64,000 nt of DNA. Source: Streptomyces sp. ACA25 (GTDB taxonomy: Bacteria > Actinomycetota > Actinomycetes > Streptomycetales > Streptomycetaceae). Location: assembly GCF_028200735.1 (NCBI RefSeq), contig NZ_JAQKPV010000003.1, positions 124,001 through 188,000 on the forward strand. Reading direction: 5' to 3'. A program made the position numbers and the translations under genes. The notes beneath the pieces were generated by a model. That model was not told the origin of the DNA. It worked only from the letters and a program-made list of their open reading frames with translations, and searched no databases. Shown here piece after piece: positions 52,466 through 60,864 of this stretch (the first letter of the stretch is position 1; each line of letters starts with the position of its first letter).

Positions 52466-54169
52466 ATGAATGCGCTTCCGCTGCTCTTGATCGGCCTTGC
52501 GACGTTCGCGGGCGGATACGTTCTCTACTCGAAGTTCCTGGGCAACCGGGTATACAAACTTGACGCGGCCTTCAAGACGCCCGCGCACGAGCTGCGGGAC
52601 GGCGTGGACTACGTCCCGACCAACAAGTTCGTGCTGTGGGGTCACCACTTCACCTCGGTCGCGGGCGCAGCACCGATCGTCGGCCCCGCCGTCGCGGTGA
52701 TCTGGGGCTGGCTGCCCGCGTTCCTGTGGGTCACCATCGGCACGGTCTTCTTCGCAGGCATGCACGACCTCGGTGCCCTGTGGGCCTCGGCACGCAACAA
52801 GGGCCGCTCGATGGGCTCGCTCTCCGACCGCTACATCGGCCGCCGGGGCGCGAACCTGTTCCTCGTCGTGATCTTCCTGCTGCTCCTGATGGTGATCGCG
52901 GCCTTCGCGGTGGTCATCAAGAACCTGCTGATCTCCACCCCCTCAGCGGTGATCCCCGCCTGGGGCGCCGTCCTGGTGGCGCTCCTGGTCGGCCAGGCGG
53001 TCTACCGCTACCGGATCGGGCTCGGCCTGGTCACCGTGCTCGGCGTCGCGGCGCTCTACGGCCTGATTCTCCTCGGGAACGCCGTCCCGGTGGAGCTGCC
53101 CGACCCGATCCTCGGCATGTCCCCGGCGACCTTCTGGATCGTCGCCCTCTTCGCCTACGCCGGCATAGCCTCCATGCTGCCCGTGTGGGTACTGCTCCAG
53201 CCGCGTGACTACATCAACGGCGTCCAGCTCTTCGTCGGACTCGGCATCCTGTTCCTGTCGGTGCTGCTGAGCGCCCCGACGATCGTCGCCCCGGCCATCA
53301 ACAACGCCGTGCCCGCGGGCACCCCGGACCTCGTGCCGCTGCTCTTCGTCACCATCGCGTGCGGCGCGATCTCCGGCTTCCACGGCATGGTCTCCTCGGG
53401 CACCACCTCGAAGCAGCTGGACAAGGAGACCGACGCCCGCTTCGTCGGCTACTTCGGCGCGATCGGCGAGGGCATGCTCGCGCTCGGCGCGATCATCGCC
53501 GTCACCGCGGGCTACCGCACCCTGGCCGACTGGGAAGCCGTCTACAGTGCCTTCGGCGAGGGCGGCGTCGGGGCGTTCGTCGAAGGCGGCGGTGCGCTCA
53601 TCAACGGCGGCCTGGGCCTGTCGGCCTCGCTGAGCTCGACGGTCCTGGCCACCATGGCGATTCTGTTCGCCGCCACCACCATGGACACCGGCGTACGCCT
53701 CCTGCGCTTCGTCGTCCAGGAGGCCGGGGACGTCGCACGAGTGCGGATCAACACCGGCGTCGGCACCCTCATCGCGGTCGCCGCCGGTATGGCACTCACC
53801 TTCAGCCAGGGCGCCGATGGCGCCGGCGGCCTCCGTATCTGGCCGCTGTTCGGCACCAGCAACCAACTGCTGGCCTCCCTGACCCTGTCCATCGTCGCGG
53901 TCATACTGATCCGCAAGCGGCGCAACCCGGCGCCTGCACTGGTGCCGCTCGTGATCGTGTTCACGATGGCGTTCTGGGCCGCGATCGTGCAGCTCGGCAA
54001 CCTCTACGACGCCCGGGACTGGCTGCTGCTGGTCATCGACGTGGTCATCATCGTCGCCGCGGTCTGGGTCGCCGTCGAGGCGGTCATCGCGATGCGGCGG
54101 GCGGCCCAGGAGCCGCCGGAGGTCTCCGACGCCGACGTGACGGAGGAGAAAGCCGAGCTGAAGGAGTGA
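52466..54169 (+). CDS. cstA: CstA-family carbon-starvation/pyruvate-type transporter
   Basis: A 567-aa integral membrane protein of the CstA family, with about 14-16 helices. Signature segments are YVPTNKFVLWGHHFTSVAGAAPIVGPAVAVIWGW, GAISGFHGMVSSGTTSKQLDKETDARFVGYFGAIGEG and ATTMDTGVRLLRFVVQE. It is shorter than the roughly 700-aa E. coli CstA, as in the Gram-positive subfamily. Family members import peptides or pyruvate. Its stop overlaps (GTGA) the start of a small CC-ending protein, followed by an ArsA-like ATPase, so three genes are probably co-translated. Confidence 0.92.
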   Translation: MNALPLLLIGLATFAGGYVLYSKFLGNRVYKLDAAFKTPAHELRDGVDYVPTNKFVLWGHHFTSVAGAAPIVGPAVAVIWGWLPAFLWVTIGTVFFAGMHDLGALWASARNKGRSMGSLSDRYIGRRGANLFLVVIFLLLLMVIAAFAVVIKNLLISTPSAVIPAWGAVLVALLVGQAVYRYRIGLGLVTVLGVAALYGLILLGNAVPVELPDPILGMSPATFWIVALFAYAGIASMLPVWVLLQPRDYINGVQLFVGLGILFLSVLLSAPTIVAPAINNAVPAGTPDLVPLLFVTIACGAISGFHGMVSSGTTSKQLDKETDARFVGYFGAIGEGMLALGAIIAVTAGYRTLADWEAVYSAFGEGGVGAFVEGGGALINGGLGLSASLSSTVLATMAILFAATTMDTGVRLLRFVVQEAGDVARVRINTGVGTLIAVAAGMALTFSQGADGAGGLRIWPLFGTSNQLLASLTLSIVAVILIRKRRNPAPALVPLVIVFTMAFWAAIVQLGNLYDARDWLLLVIDVVIIVAAVWVAVEAVIAMRRAAQEPPEVSDADVTEEKAELKE

Positions 54170-54423
54170 CATCCCGCTGGCACGCGTTCCGGGCCGGGCT
54201 GGAGGAGTTCTACGCTGGTCCCTACCGGCGTACCTTCGCCCGCGCCCGGCGCGAAGAGGACGACCTCTTCCGGATGGTCGTCCTCGCGGAGGCACTGGGT
54301 GTGCCCGACCCGGCGGCGTACTACACCGCCGAGCTGATGCCCGCCCTCTACGAGGACTTCCACGCCTGGCACCGCCGGATGGGTATGGACCGCTCGCCAC
54401 TGGAGCATGTCGGATGCTGCTAG
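54166..54423 (+). CDS. Small CC-terminating protein (cory-CC-star type)
   Basis: An 85-aa protein ending His-Val-Gly-Cys-Cys-stop. It is helical and charged (WHAFRAGLEEFYAGPYRRTFARARREEDDLFRMVVLAEALGVP) with LMPALYEDFHAWHRRMGMD and no membrane segment. GTG 54166 lies in a GTGA overlap with cstA and the 3' end overlaps the ArsA-like gene by 10 bp. Proteins of this kind are known only as a conserved companion of CstA. The C-terminal Cys pair could bind metal, form a disulfide or be modified; the function is unknown. Confidence 0.8.
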   Translation: MTSRWHAFRAGLEEFYAGPYRRTFARARREEDDLFRMVVLAEALGVPDPAAYYTAELMPALYEDFHAWHRRMGMDRSPLEHVGCC

Positions 54424-55397
54424 ACCTCATCGCCACGCGCAGGGTCGTCTTCGTCGGTGGCAAAGGCGGGGTCGGCAAGACGTCCATCGCCGCGGCGCTC
54501 GCCCTCGGCCGCGCCGCGGCGGGCGCCCGCGTGCTGCTGGTTTCCACCGATCCCGCCCACAACCTCGGCCACCTCTGGGACCGCCCGGTGGGCGACGAGC
54601 CCGTGCGCCTCGCCGCCCCCGGGGACATGACCCCCCGGGCAGGGGCCGGGACGGCGGGTTACGTCGACGGGCTGGAGATCGACCCGGAGCGCACGGTCGA
54701 GCAGCACCTGTCCGCGGTCGCCGCGACGATGCGTCGGCTGCTCCCCGAGCGGATGCACGCACCGGCCGACCAGCACCTGCAGCTGGCCCGGCAGGCGCCC
54801 GGCACCCACGAGTCGGCGGTGCTGGAGCGGATCGCCGAAGCAGTGGAGCTCGGGACGGAAGCGTACGACCTGGTCGTCTTCGACACCGCCCCGTCCGGCC
54901 ACACGCTGCGGCTGCTCGCGCTGCCCGGGCAGCTCACCTCCTGGACGGACACCCTGCTCACCAACCGTGACCGGTCCGAGCGGTTCGGCGCAGCGATGCG
55001 CGGCCTCGGCGGCGGCGGAGAGACCGACCGCGACGCCGAGCTGCGCCGGATCCTGCTGCGTCGGCGCGACCGCTTCTCCCGGTTGCGCGAAGTGGTGACG
55101 GACCCGGCCCGGACGGGGTTCGTCATCGTGCTGACCGCCGAGCTGCTGCCGATCGCGGAGACCATGGAGGTGTACGAGAAGCTCACCGGCCTCGGCGTCG
55201 ACGTGACCGCCCTCGTCGCCAACCGCCGTTCCCCGTCGGACGCCGGTGAGCTGCTTGCCCGGCGCCGTGGTCAGGAGGACGCGCACCTCGTCCGGCTGCG
55301 CAGGCAGGTCCCGGACGTACCGTTGCTCGACGTGCCGCTGCTGCCGGGGGATCTGGTGGGCACGGAGGCGCTTGCCGCGCTCGCCGACCGGCTCTGA
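54414..55397 (+). CDS. ArsA/GET3-like ATPase
   Basis: A 327-aa SIMIBI-class ATPase. It has the deviant Walker A GGKGGVGKTS (15-24), VSTDPAHNLGHLW (switch I), and VVFDTAPSGHTLRLLALPGQL (switch II/A-loop). The cysteines of arsenite-binding ArsA are not evident and no ars genes are nearby, so an arsenical role is unlikely. It starts inside the CC-protein gene with GGAG 8 nt upstream. Co-translation with the CC protein and CstA suggests that the ATPase controls or inserts that membrane carrier (inference). Confidence 0.88.
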   Translation: MLLDLIATRRVVFVGGKGGVGKTSIAAALALGRAAAGARVLLVSTDPAHNLGHLWDRPVGDEPVRLAAPGDMTPRAGAGTAGYVDGLEIDPERTVEQHLSAVAATMRRLLPERMHAPADQHLQLARQAPGTHESAVLERIAEAVELGTEAYDLVVFDTAPSGHTLRLLALPGQLTSWTDTLLTNRDRSERFGAAMRGLGGGGETDRDAELRRILLRRRDRFSRLREVVTDPARTGFVIVLTAELLPIAETMEVYEKLTGLGVDVTALVANRRSPSDAGELLARRRGQEDAHLVRLRRQVPDVPLLDVPLLPGDLVGTEALAALADRL

Positions 55398-55518
55398 TCC
55401 ACCGGACCCCTGACCTCGATGCGTCAGCGGCCGTGACTGTCCGGCCCGGCCGCCGGTTCGCCGTCTTGTCCCGCGTGCTCGCGTGGGGGGCCTTCGCGTG
55501 TCGCTGCGGCTGCGCCGG

Positions 55519-55666
55519 CGCCGCCCTCGTTCTTGCGTCGTCAATGTCCCGCTGGTCCGGCCCGGTGCGCCGGAGGGCGGTAGGCCAGGCAGGGGGCCGA
55601 ACGGACCCCGTTCCCGGGCCCGTTCAATACGGCCCCCGGGGTCGGGCCGGTCGGCCCTCCCCTCGG
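55519..55666 (+). repeat. Duplicated intergenic element, copy 2
   Basis: Aligns with 48364-48509 in the same orientation. The inverted repeat is kept with one mismatch: GAACGGACCC (55599-55608) / GGGCCCGTTC (55616-55625), again with a 7-nt spacer. Confidence 0.8.
55594..55608 (+). promoter_or_regulatory. Candidate DosR-like box 2
   Basis: GGGCC-GAACG-GACCC, inside repeat copy 2 and upstream of the GNAT/acyl-CoA-synthetase gene. Same centre as box 1. Confidence 0.5.
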
Positions 55667-55752
55667 TCCCGGCCAGCCCTTGGGATCCGGCCCCGCTTCG
55701 TCGGACTCTGGAACCGAAGCCGCAGGACAGGCACGAAGGAAAAGGGACCGCG

Positions 55753-58449
55753 ATGACGGACACCGCACAGCGAGCGCCGGCCGCACACGCGCTGCTGACC
55801 GACGGCAGGACCGTGGAAATCCGGCCCGCCCGCCCCGAGGACCGGGAGAACGTCCTCCGCTTCTACGAGGAAATGTCGGCGGAGAACCTGCGCCGGCGGT
55901 TCTTCGGCGTGGGCAGCAGCCTGGGCCGCCGGGCCGCCGACCGGGCCTGCGACAGCGCCCGCCCCGGGCACCTGGCCCTGCTCGCCTGTCACGAGGGCCG
56001 GATCATCGGCCTCGCCGAATACGAGCACGGCCCCGCGCCCGCCTCGGCCGAGGTCGCCCTGGCCGTCGCCGACGACCTCCACCACTGCGGCGCGGGCACC
56101 CTGTTGCTGGAGCACCTGGTGCACGCCGCCCGAAACGAGGGCATCAAGGTCTTCACGGCCGACGCTCTCGCCGACAACCACGCCATGCTCAACGTCTTCG
56201 CCGACCTCGGCCTGGAGTCCTCCCCCCGCTACGACGGCGGAGAAGTCCGCTGCCGGATAGTGCTGGAGCCCGACGAGCAGTACCGCTCCGCGGTCGACGA
56301 GCGGGGCCGGACCGCCGACGCCGCCAGTCTCCAGCCACTGCTGCGCCCCCGTTCGCTGGTCGTCGTCGGTGCCGGCCGCTCCCCCGGCTCGGTGGGCCGG
56401 GCCGTGCTGAAGAACCTGCGCCGCGCCGGCTTCCCCGGCAGCCTGCTCGCCGTCAACCCGCACGCGCGCACCGTCGAGGGCACCCCCTGCCACCCCTCCG
56501 TGCTCGACCTCCCGCACCCGCCCGAGCTGGCCGTCCTGGCCATCCCCGCCCGGGCCGTGCCGGAGACCGCGGAGCAGTGCGGGCGCAGCGGCGTCCGCGC
56601 CCTGGTCGTTCTCAGCTCCGGGCTCGACGCCGTCCAGGCCGCGGCCCTGCTGGCCCTGTGCCGCCGGTACGGCATGCGGCTGGTCGGCCCGAACTGCCTG
56701 GGCATCGCGAACACCGAGGACACCGTGCAACTGGACGCCACATTCGCCGCGCACCGGCCGCTGGCGGGTACCGCCGGGGTGGCCGTGCAGTCCGGCGGAG
56801 TCGGCATCGCCCTGCTGGGCGGCCTCTCCCGGCTCGGCATCGGAGTGTCGAGCTTCGTCTCGCTCGGCGACAAGTACGACGTCAGCGGCAACGACCTGCT
56901 CCAGTGGTGGGAGAGCGACGACCGGACCGACCTGGCGCTGCTGCACCTGGAGTCCTTCGGCAACCCACGCGCCTTCTCCCGCACCGCCCGCCGGGTGGCC
57001 CGCAAAATGCCGGTCCTCACCGTCGACGCCGGACGCTCCGACGCCGGCCGCCGTGCCGCCGCCTCGCACACCGCGGCCGCCGCGACACCGACGATGACCC
57101 GGCAGGCGCTGTTCACGCAGGCCGGCATCATCGCCACCCGCACGATCGGTGAACTGCTGGACACCGCCGCGCTGCTGCACAGCCAGCCGCTGCCCGCCGG
57201 ATCCAGGGTGGCTGTGCTGTCGAACGCGGGCGGCGCGGGCGTCCTCGCCGCCGACGCGTGCGCCGAGGCCGGCCTGGCCGTCCCCGAACTTCCCGGCGAG
57301 CTGATCACCGAACTCCTCGGCCTGCTCCCGGCCGGCGCCAGCGCCGGCAACCCCATCGACACCACCGCCGCGGTCTCCGGACCAGCCCTTCGCGCCTGCC
57401 TGGACCGGCTGGCCGGACACCGCTCTGTGGACGCCGTCCTGGTGGCCCTGGCACCCACCGCGCTCGCCGCGGCGACCGGCGACGACCCGCTCCGCGCACT
57501 CACCCACGCCGGCCCGGACGGACGCCCGCACCCGGTCGCCGCGGTCCTCCTCGACCAGGCCGAGCAGGTCCGCCTGCTGCCCACCACCTCCGGCGGGCCG
57601 CTGCCCGCCTACGCCGACCCGCAGTCCGCAGCCCGGGCCCTGGCCCACGCGGCGGCCCGGACCACGTGGCTGGCCCGGCCGGCCGGCACCGTGCCCCGAC
57701 TGACCGGAACCGACCCCGAGGGCGCCCGCGCCCTGGTCGACACCTTCCTCACCGACCACCCGGAAGGAGGCTGGCTGGACCCGATGGCCTGCACGGACCT
57801 GCTCGGCCACTACGGCATCCGGCAACAGCCCGCCGCCTGGGCGCGCAGCGAGCAGGCCGCCGTCGACGCGGCCGCACGTCTCGCCGGCCCGGACGGCCGG
57901 GTCGCCCTCAAGGCCCACGGCCCCAGGCTGCTGCACAAGACCGACCGGGGCGCCGTCCTGCTGGACCTGGACGGCGAGGACCGGGTACGTGCCGCCCACC
58001 GTGACCTCACCACCCGGCTCGGCGCGGAGATGACCGGCGTACTCGTCCAGCCGATGGCACGCCGGGGCACCGAGCTGGTCGCCGGCGTCGTCCAGGACGA
58101 GGTGTTCGGCCCACTGGTCCTGTTCGGCCTCGGCGGCACCGCCACCGAACTGCTGGCCGACCACGCGGCCCGCCTCGCCCCGCTCACCGACCGGGACGTC
58201 GACGACCTGATCGGAGCACCGCGCTGCGCACCACTGCTCTTCGGCCACCGCGGCGGACCGCCCGTCGACCTGCCCGGACTGGAACAGCTGCTGCTGCGGC
58301 TGTCCGCGATGGCCTGCGACCTGCCGCAACTCGCCGAAGCCGACCTCAACCCGGTGGTCGCCCGGGCCGACGGCGTCACCGCGCTCGACGTCCGGATCCG
58401 GATCCTGCCACGCACCGCCCACGACCCCTACCTGCGCCGACTGCGCTGA
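55753..58449 (+). CDS. GNAT acetyltransferase / ADP-forming acyl-CoA synthetase fusion (Pat-like)
   Basis: An 898-aa protein lysine acetyltransferase candidate. The N-terminal GNAT domain (about 12-165) includes VEIRPARPEDRENVLRFYEEMSAENLRRRFF and HHCGAGTLLLEHLVHAARNEGI. The rest is an NDP-forming acyl-CoA synthetase module: CoA-binding (LRPRSLVVVGAGRSPGSVGRAVLKNL), ligase with AAASHTAAAATP, whose histidine matches the phosphohistidine position, and a C-terminal ATP-grasp (VALKAHGPRLLHKTDRGAVLL). GNAT-first order is that of the Streptomyces PatA class rather than of enteric Pat. AAGGGA lies 6 nt before the ATG. A DosR-like box lies upstream. Confidence 0.92.
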   Translation: MTDTAQRAPAAHALLTDGRTVEIRPARPEDRENVLRFYEEMSAENLRRRFFGVGSSLGRRAADRACDSARPGHLALLACHEGRIIGLAEYEHGPAPASAEVALAVADDLHHCGAGTLLLEHLVHAARNEGIKVFTADALADNHAMLNVFADLGLESSPRYDGGEVRCRIVLEPDEQYRSAVDERGRTADAASLQPLLRPRSLVVVGAGRSPGSVGRAVLKNLRRAGFPGSLLAVNPHARTVEGTPCHPSVLDLPHPPELAVLAIPARAVPETAEQCGRSGVRALVVLSSGLDAVQAAALLALCRRYGMRLVGPNCLGIANTEDTVQLDATFAAHRPLAGTAGVAVQSGGVGIALLGGLSRLGIGVSSFVSLGDKYDVSGNDLLQWWESDDRTDLALLHLESFGNPRAFSRTARRVARKMPVLTVDAGRSDAGRRAAASHTAAAATPTMTRQALFTQAGIIATRTIGELLDTAALLHSQPLPAGSRVAVLSNAGGAGVLAADACAEAGLAVPELPGELITELLGLLPAGASAGNPIDTTAAVSGPALRACLDRLAGHRSVDAVLVALAPTALAAATGDDPLRALTHAGPDGRPHPVAAVLLDQAEQVRLLPTTSGGPLPAYADPQSAARALAHAAARTTWLARPAGTVPRLTGTDPEGARALVDTFLTDHPEGGWLDPMACTDLLGHYGIRQQPAAWARSEQAAVDAAARLAGPDGRVALKAHGPRLLHKTDRGAVLLDLDGEDRVRAAHRDLTTRLGAEMTGVLVQPMARRGTELVAGVVQDEVFGPLVLFGLGGTATELLADHAARLAPLTDRDVDDLIGAPRCAPLLFGHRGGPPVDLPGLEQLLLRLSAMACDLPQLAEADLNPVVARADGVTALDVRIRILPRTAHDPYLRRLR

Positions 58450-58498
58450 CCCCGCCGGCCCGCCCCCCGACCACCACCGCACCCGCGAGGAGCACACC

Positions 58499-59230
58499 AT
58501 GAAGCACCAGAAGATCGGGCACGCCATGACCAGCGAGGTCGTCAGCGTCACCCAGGAAACCCCGTTCAAAGAGATCGCCAAGCTGCTCACCACCCACCGC
58601 ATCAGCGGACTTCCGGTCATCGACGACGACGAGAAGGTCCTCGGCGTCATCTCCCAGACCGACCTGGTGCTGCGCCAGGCCGACCGCGCGGAGCTGGCGG
58701 CGCTCGGCGCCTCCCGGCTCCCCCCGATGCTCCCCGGGGCCCGCAAGTCGGCCGCCCGGGCCTCCGCCACCACCGCCGGGGAGCTCATGACCAGTCCGGC
58801 GATCACCGTGCGCGCCGAGGAGTCCATCGCCTTCGGCGCCCGCACGATGGCGAAGGAGGGCGTCGAGCGGCTGCCCGTGGTGGACGAGGAGGACCGCCTG
58901 GTCGGCATCGTCACCCGCCGCGACCTGCTCCAGGTCTTCCTCAGGCCGGACGAGGACATCCACGACGAGGTGGTCGACGAGGTGCTGATCCGCTCCCTGT
59001 GGCTGGCCCCGAACACGGTCAAGGTGACCGTGGACGACGGCGTCGTCACCCTGGCCGGCGTACTGGAGCGCAGCAGCGAGGTCCCCATCGCCGCCCGGAT
59101 GACGTCCCAGGTGGACGGTGTGGTGTCGGTGGTGAACCAGCTCACCCACCGCCTCGACGACTCGCACCTGCGCCCGGAGATGCCCCCGATGCCCATCGGT
59201 GGCTCCCAGGGCTGGCTGCGTCATCTCTGA
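58499..59230 (+). CDS. CBS-pair and BON domain protein
   Basis: A 243-aa cytosolic protein. Two CBS domains occupy about 8-62 (AMTSEVVSVTQETPFKEIAKLLTTHRISGLPVIDDD) and 95-150 (LMTSPAITVRAEESIAFGARTMAKEGVERLPVVDEE). A BON domain (about 160-225; VLIRSLWLAPNTVKVTVDDGVVTLAGVLERSSE) follows. CBS pairs bind adenine nucleotides and BON domains bind membranes or lipids, so an energy-sensing role is plausible. Such proteins (hypoxic-response type) recur in DosR regulons. It follows the Pat-like gene by 49 bp with GAGGAG before the ATG, probably in one operon. Confidence 0.9.
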   Translation: MKHQKIGHAMTSEVVSVTQETPFKEIAKLLTTHRISGLPVIDDDEKVLGVISQTDLVLRQADRAELAALGASRLPPMLPGARKSAARASATTAGELMTSPAITVRAEESIAFGARTMAKEGVERLPVVDEEDRLVGIVTRRDLLQVFLRPDEDIHDEVVDEVLIRSLWLAPNTVKVTVDDGVVTLAGVLERSSEVPIAARMTSQVDGVVSVVNQLTHRLDDSHLRPEMPPMPIGGSQGWLRHL

Positions 59231-59398
59231 ACCACGCGGGACGGCCGGCGGCCCTCGCGGGCCGCTCGGCCCCTCGCGGGCCACCGGCCGGCACCGCACC
59301 CTGTACAGGACAGCCGGTCACGGACCAGTTGCATCCATCCATCCACCGGGGCGCCGGCCGCTGACCGCGGGAGCGCCGCCCGGGAACGGAGGACCGTC

Positions 59399-59863
59399 AT
59401 GATCACGACCACGACCAGTCTGCTGGGCGAGCTGCCGCCGGAGGGGCGCGAGCGGCTGATGGCGACCGCCCGCGACGTTTCCTTCCCCGCGGGCACCCGC
59501 ATCTTCGAGGAGGGGCACCGCGCCGACCGCTTCTGGATCATCCGGACCGGCTCGGTCACCCTGGACCTGCACGTGCCCGGCCGCCGTGCCGCCGCCGTGG
59601 AGACCCTGGGCCCCGGTGACCTCCTGGGATGGTCCTGGCTCTTCCCGCCGTTCTCCTGGCACCTGGGAGCCGAGGCGCTGAGCCCCGTCCGGGCCGTGGA
59701 GTTCGACGCCCGGGTGGTACGCGAGCTCTGCGACACCGACCCGGTCCTCGGGCGGGCCGTCGCCCGCCGCGTCGCCGAGATCGTCGCGCACCGGCTCCAG
59801 TCGGCACGCACCCGGCTGCTGGACCTGTACGGGCCCTACGGCAGCGGGGCCTCCGCCCGGTAG
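59399..59863 (+). CDS. Stand-alone cyclic-nucleotide-binding-type protein
   Basis: A 154-aa protein consisting only of a cNMP-type beta-roll ([67 protein letters not shown]) and the following helix. The helix-turn-helix of Crp/Fnr regulators is absent: the protein stops soon after [30 protein letters not shown] lies just before the ATG. It is placed between the CBS-BON gene and the DosR-like regulator. A ligand-sensing partner protein is possible; the ligand is unknown. Confidence 0.85.
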   Translation: MITTTTSLLGELPPEGRERLMATARDVSFPAGTRIFEEGHRADRFWIIRTGSVTLDLHVPGRRAAAVETLGPGDLLGWSWLFPPFSWHLGAEALSPVRAVEFDARVVRELCDTDPVLGRAVARRVAEIVAHRLQSARTRLLDLYGPYGSGASAR

Positions 59864-59948
59864 CCCCCACAGCCCACCGGCCGCCTCCGCACACGGCTGC
59901 CGGAACCCCGGTACGCCGACGGTCTCCCGCCACCGAGTCGCCGAACCC

Positions 59949-59963
59949 GGTACCGTTCGGCCC
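59949..59963 (-). promoter_or_regulatory. Candidate DosR-like box upstream of the DosR-like regulator
   Basis: On the minus strand GGGCC-GAACG-GTACC: left arm and centre identical to boxes 1 and 2, right arm 4 of 5. It lies 67 bp before ATG 60031 and overlaps a CCGAAC (59941-59946) / GTTCGG (59955-59960) inverted repeat. This suggests autoregulation. Confidence 0.45.
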
Positions 59964-60030
59964 TGGCGCCGCGCCCGCCTACGATTCAGGATCACAAGGA
60001 CGGCCGGGCGACCACAGGCGAAGGACGAAC

Positions 60031-60735
60031 ATGACCGAGGCACGGGACAGCGCACCGCAGGCACCGATCCGGGTGTTCCTGCTCGACGACCACGAGGTGG
60101 TCCGGCGCGGAGTGCACGATCTGCTGGACGCGGAGCCCGACATCGACGTTGTCGGCGAGGCGGGGACCATCGAACAGGCGCTCGTCCGCGGCCCCGCGCT
60201 GCGCCCGGACGTCGCCGTCCTGGACGTGCGGCTGCCGGACGGGGACGGGATCACCGTCTGCCGTGAGCTCCGGTCCCGGATGCCCGAGCTGGCCTGCCTG
60301 ATGCTCACCTCCTTCGACGACGACGACGCGCTGCTGGACGCGATCATGGCCGGGGCGTCCGGGTACGTGCTGAAGCAGATCAAGGGCTCCGACCTGGTTG
60401 CCGCCGTGCGCACCGTCGCCTCCGGGCAGTCGATGCTCGACCCGTCCACCACCGCCCGGCTGATGAGCAGCCTGCGGGGTGAGGACGCCCCGGCCGAGCC
60501 GCAGGACGAAGCGCTGGCCGGCCTGTCACCGCGGGAGCGCGAGATCCTCGTGCTCATCGGCGAGGGAATGACCAACCGCCAGATCGGCAAGCAGCTCTTC
60601 CTCTCCGAGAAGACGGTGAAGAACAACATCTCCCGGCTGCTCGCCAAGCTCGGGGTGGAGCGCCGGATCCAGGCCGCTGTTCTGGCCACCCAGGCGACCC
60701 CGCCCGCCGCCGCCCCGGAGAGCCGCAGCCGCTGA
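60031..60735 (+). CDS. DosR/DevR-like response regulator (OsdR-type)
   Basis: A 234-aa NarL/LuxR response regulator. The receiver has D19-D20, phosphoacceptor D65 ([13 protein letters not shown]) and K115 (GYVLKQIKG). The helix-turn-helix (about 165-225) contains [52 protein letters not shown], nearly the same as the DNA-contacting helix of mycobacterial DosR ([19 protein letters not shown]). The DosS-like kinase gene is close by at 61906 on the opposite strand. It probably controls the surrounding island in response to oxygen or redox state. Confidence 0.92.
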   Translation: MTEARDSAPQAPIRVFLLDDHEVVRRGVHDLLDAEPDIDVVGEAGTIEQALVRGPALRPDVAVLDVRLPDGDGITVCRELRSRMPELACLMLTSFDDDDALLDAIMAGASGYVLKQIKGSDLVAAVRTVASGQSMLDPSTTARLMSSLRGEDAPAEPQDEALAGLSPREREILVLIGEGMTNRQIGKQLFLSEKTVKNNISRLLAKLGVERRIQAAVLATQATPPAAAPESRSR

Positions 60736-60786
60736 CCCCGGACGGGAGCCACCCGGCAGGCTCTGGCCCACCCGGGCCAGGCCGCC

Positions 60787-60801
60787 GGGACCAACGGCCC
60801 C
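60787..60801 (+). promoter_or_regulatory. Candidate DosR-like box before the nitroreductase gene
   Basis: GGGAC-CAACG-GCCCC, 63 bp before ATG 60865. It shares the AACG centre and the GGGNC/GNCCC arms of the other boxes. Confidence 0.5.
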
Positions 60802-60864
60802 TCCCCGCGTCCCCGCCCGAGCCGCAGGCTGTGGGTACAGGTCCGCGGCCGGGAGGAGCACCAC

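Larger units (their letters stand above)
55398..55752. promoter_or_regulatory. Intergenic region carrying repeat copy 2
   Basis: 355 bp between the ArsA-like gene and the acyltransferase fusion. It contains the second copy of the duplicated element (55519-55666) with the candidate DosR-like box at 55594-55608, about 145 bp before the next start. Open frames through it are not protein-like. Confidence 0.5.

Noticed and set aside
54414..55397. Arsenite-pump ATPase assignment
   Set aside because: The fold is ArsA-like, but there is no arsB/arsC/arsR nearby and the metalloid-binding cysteines are not evident. The CstA/CC-protein context fits better.
55624..59196. 1190-codon minus-strand open frame
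   Set aside because: Antisense to the Pat-like fusion and CBS-BON genes; low-complexity translation and no ribosome site.
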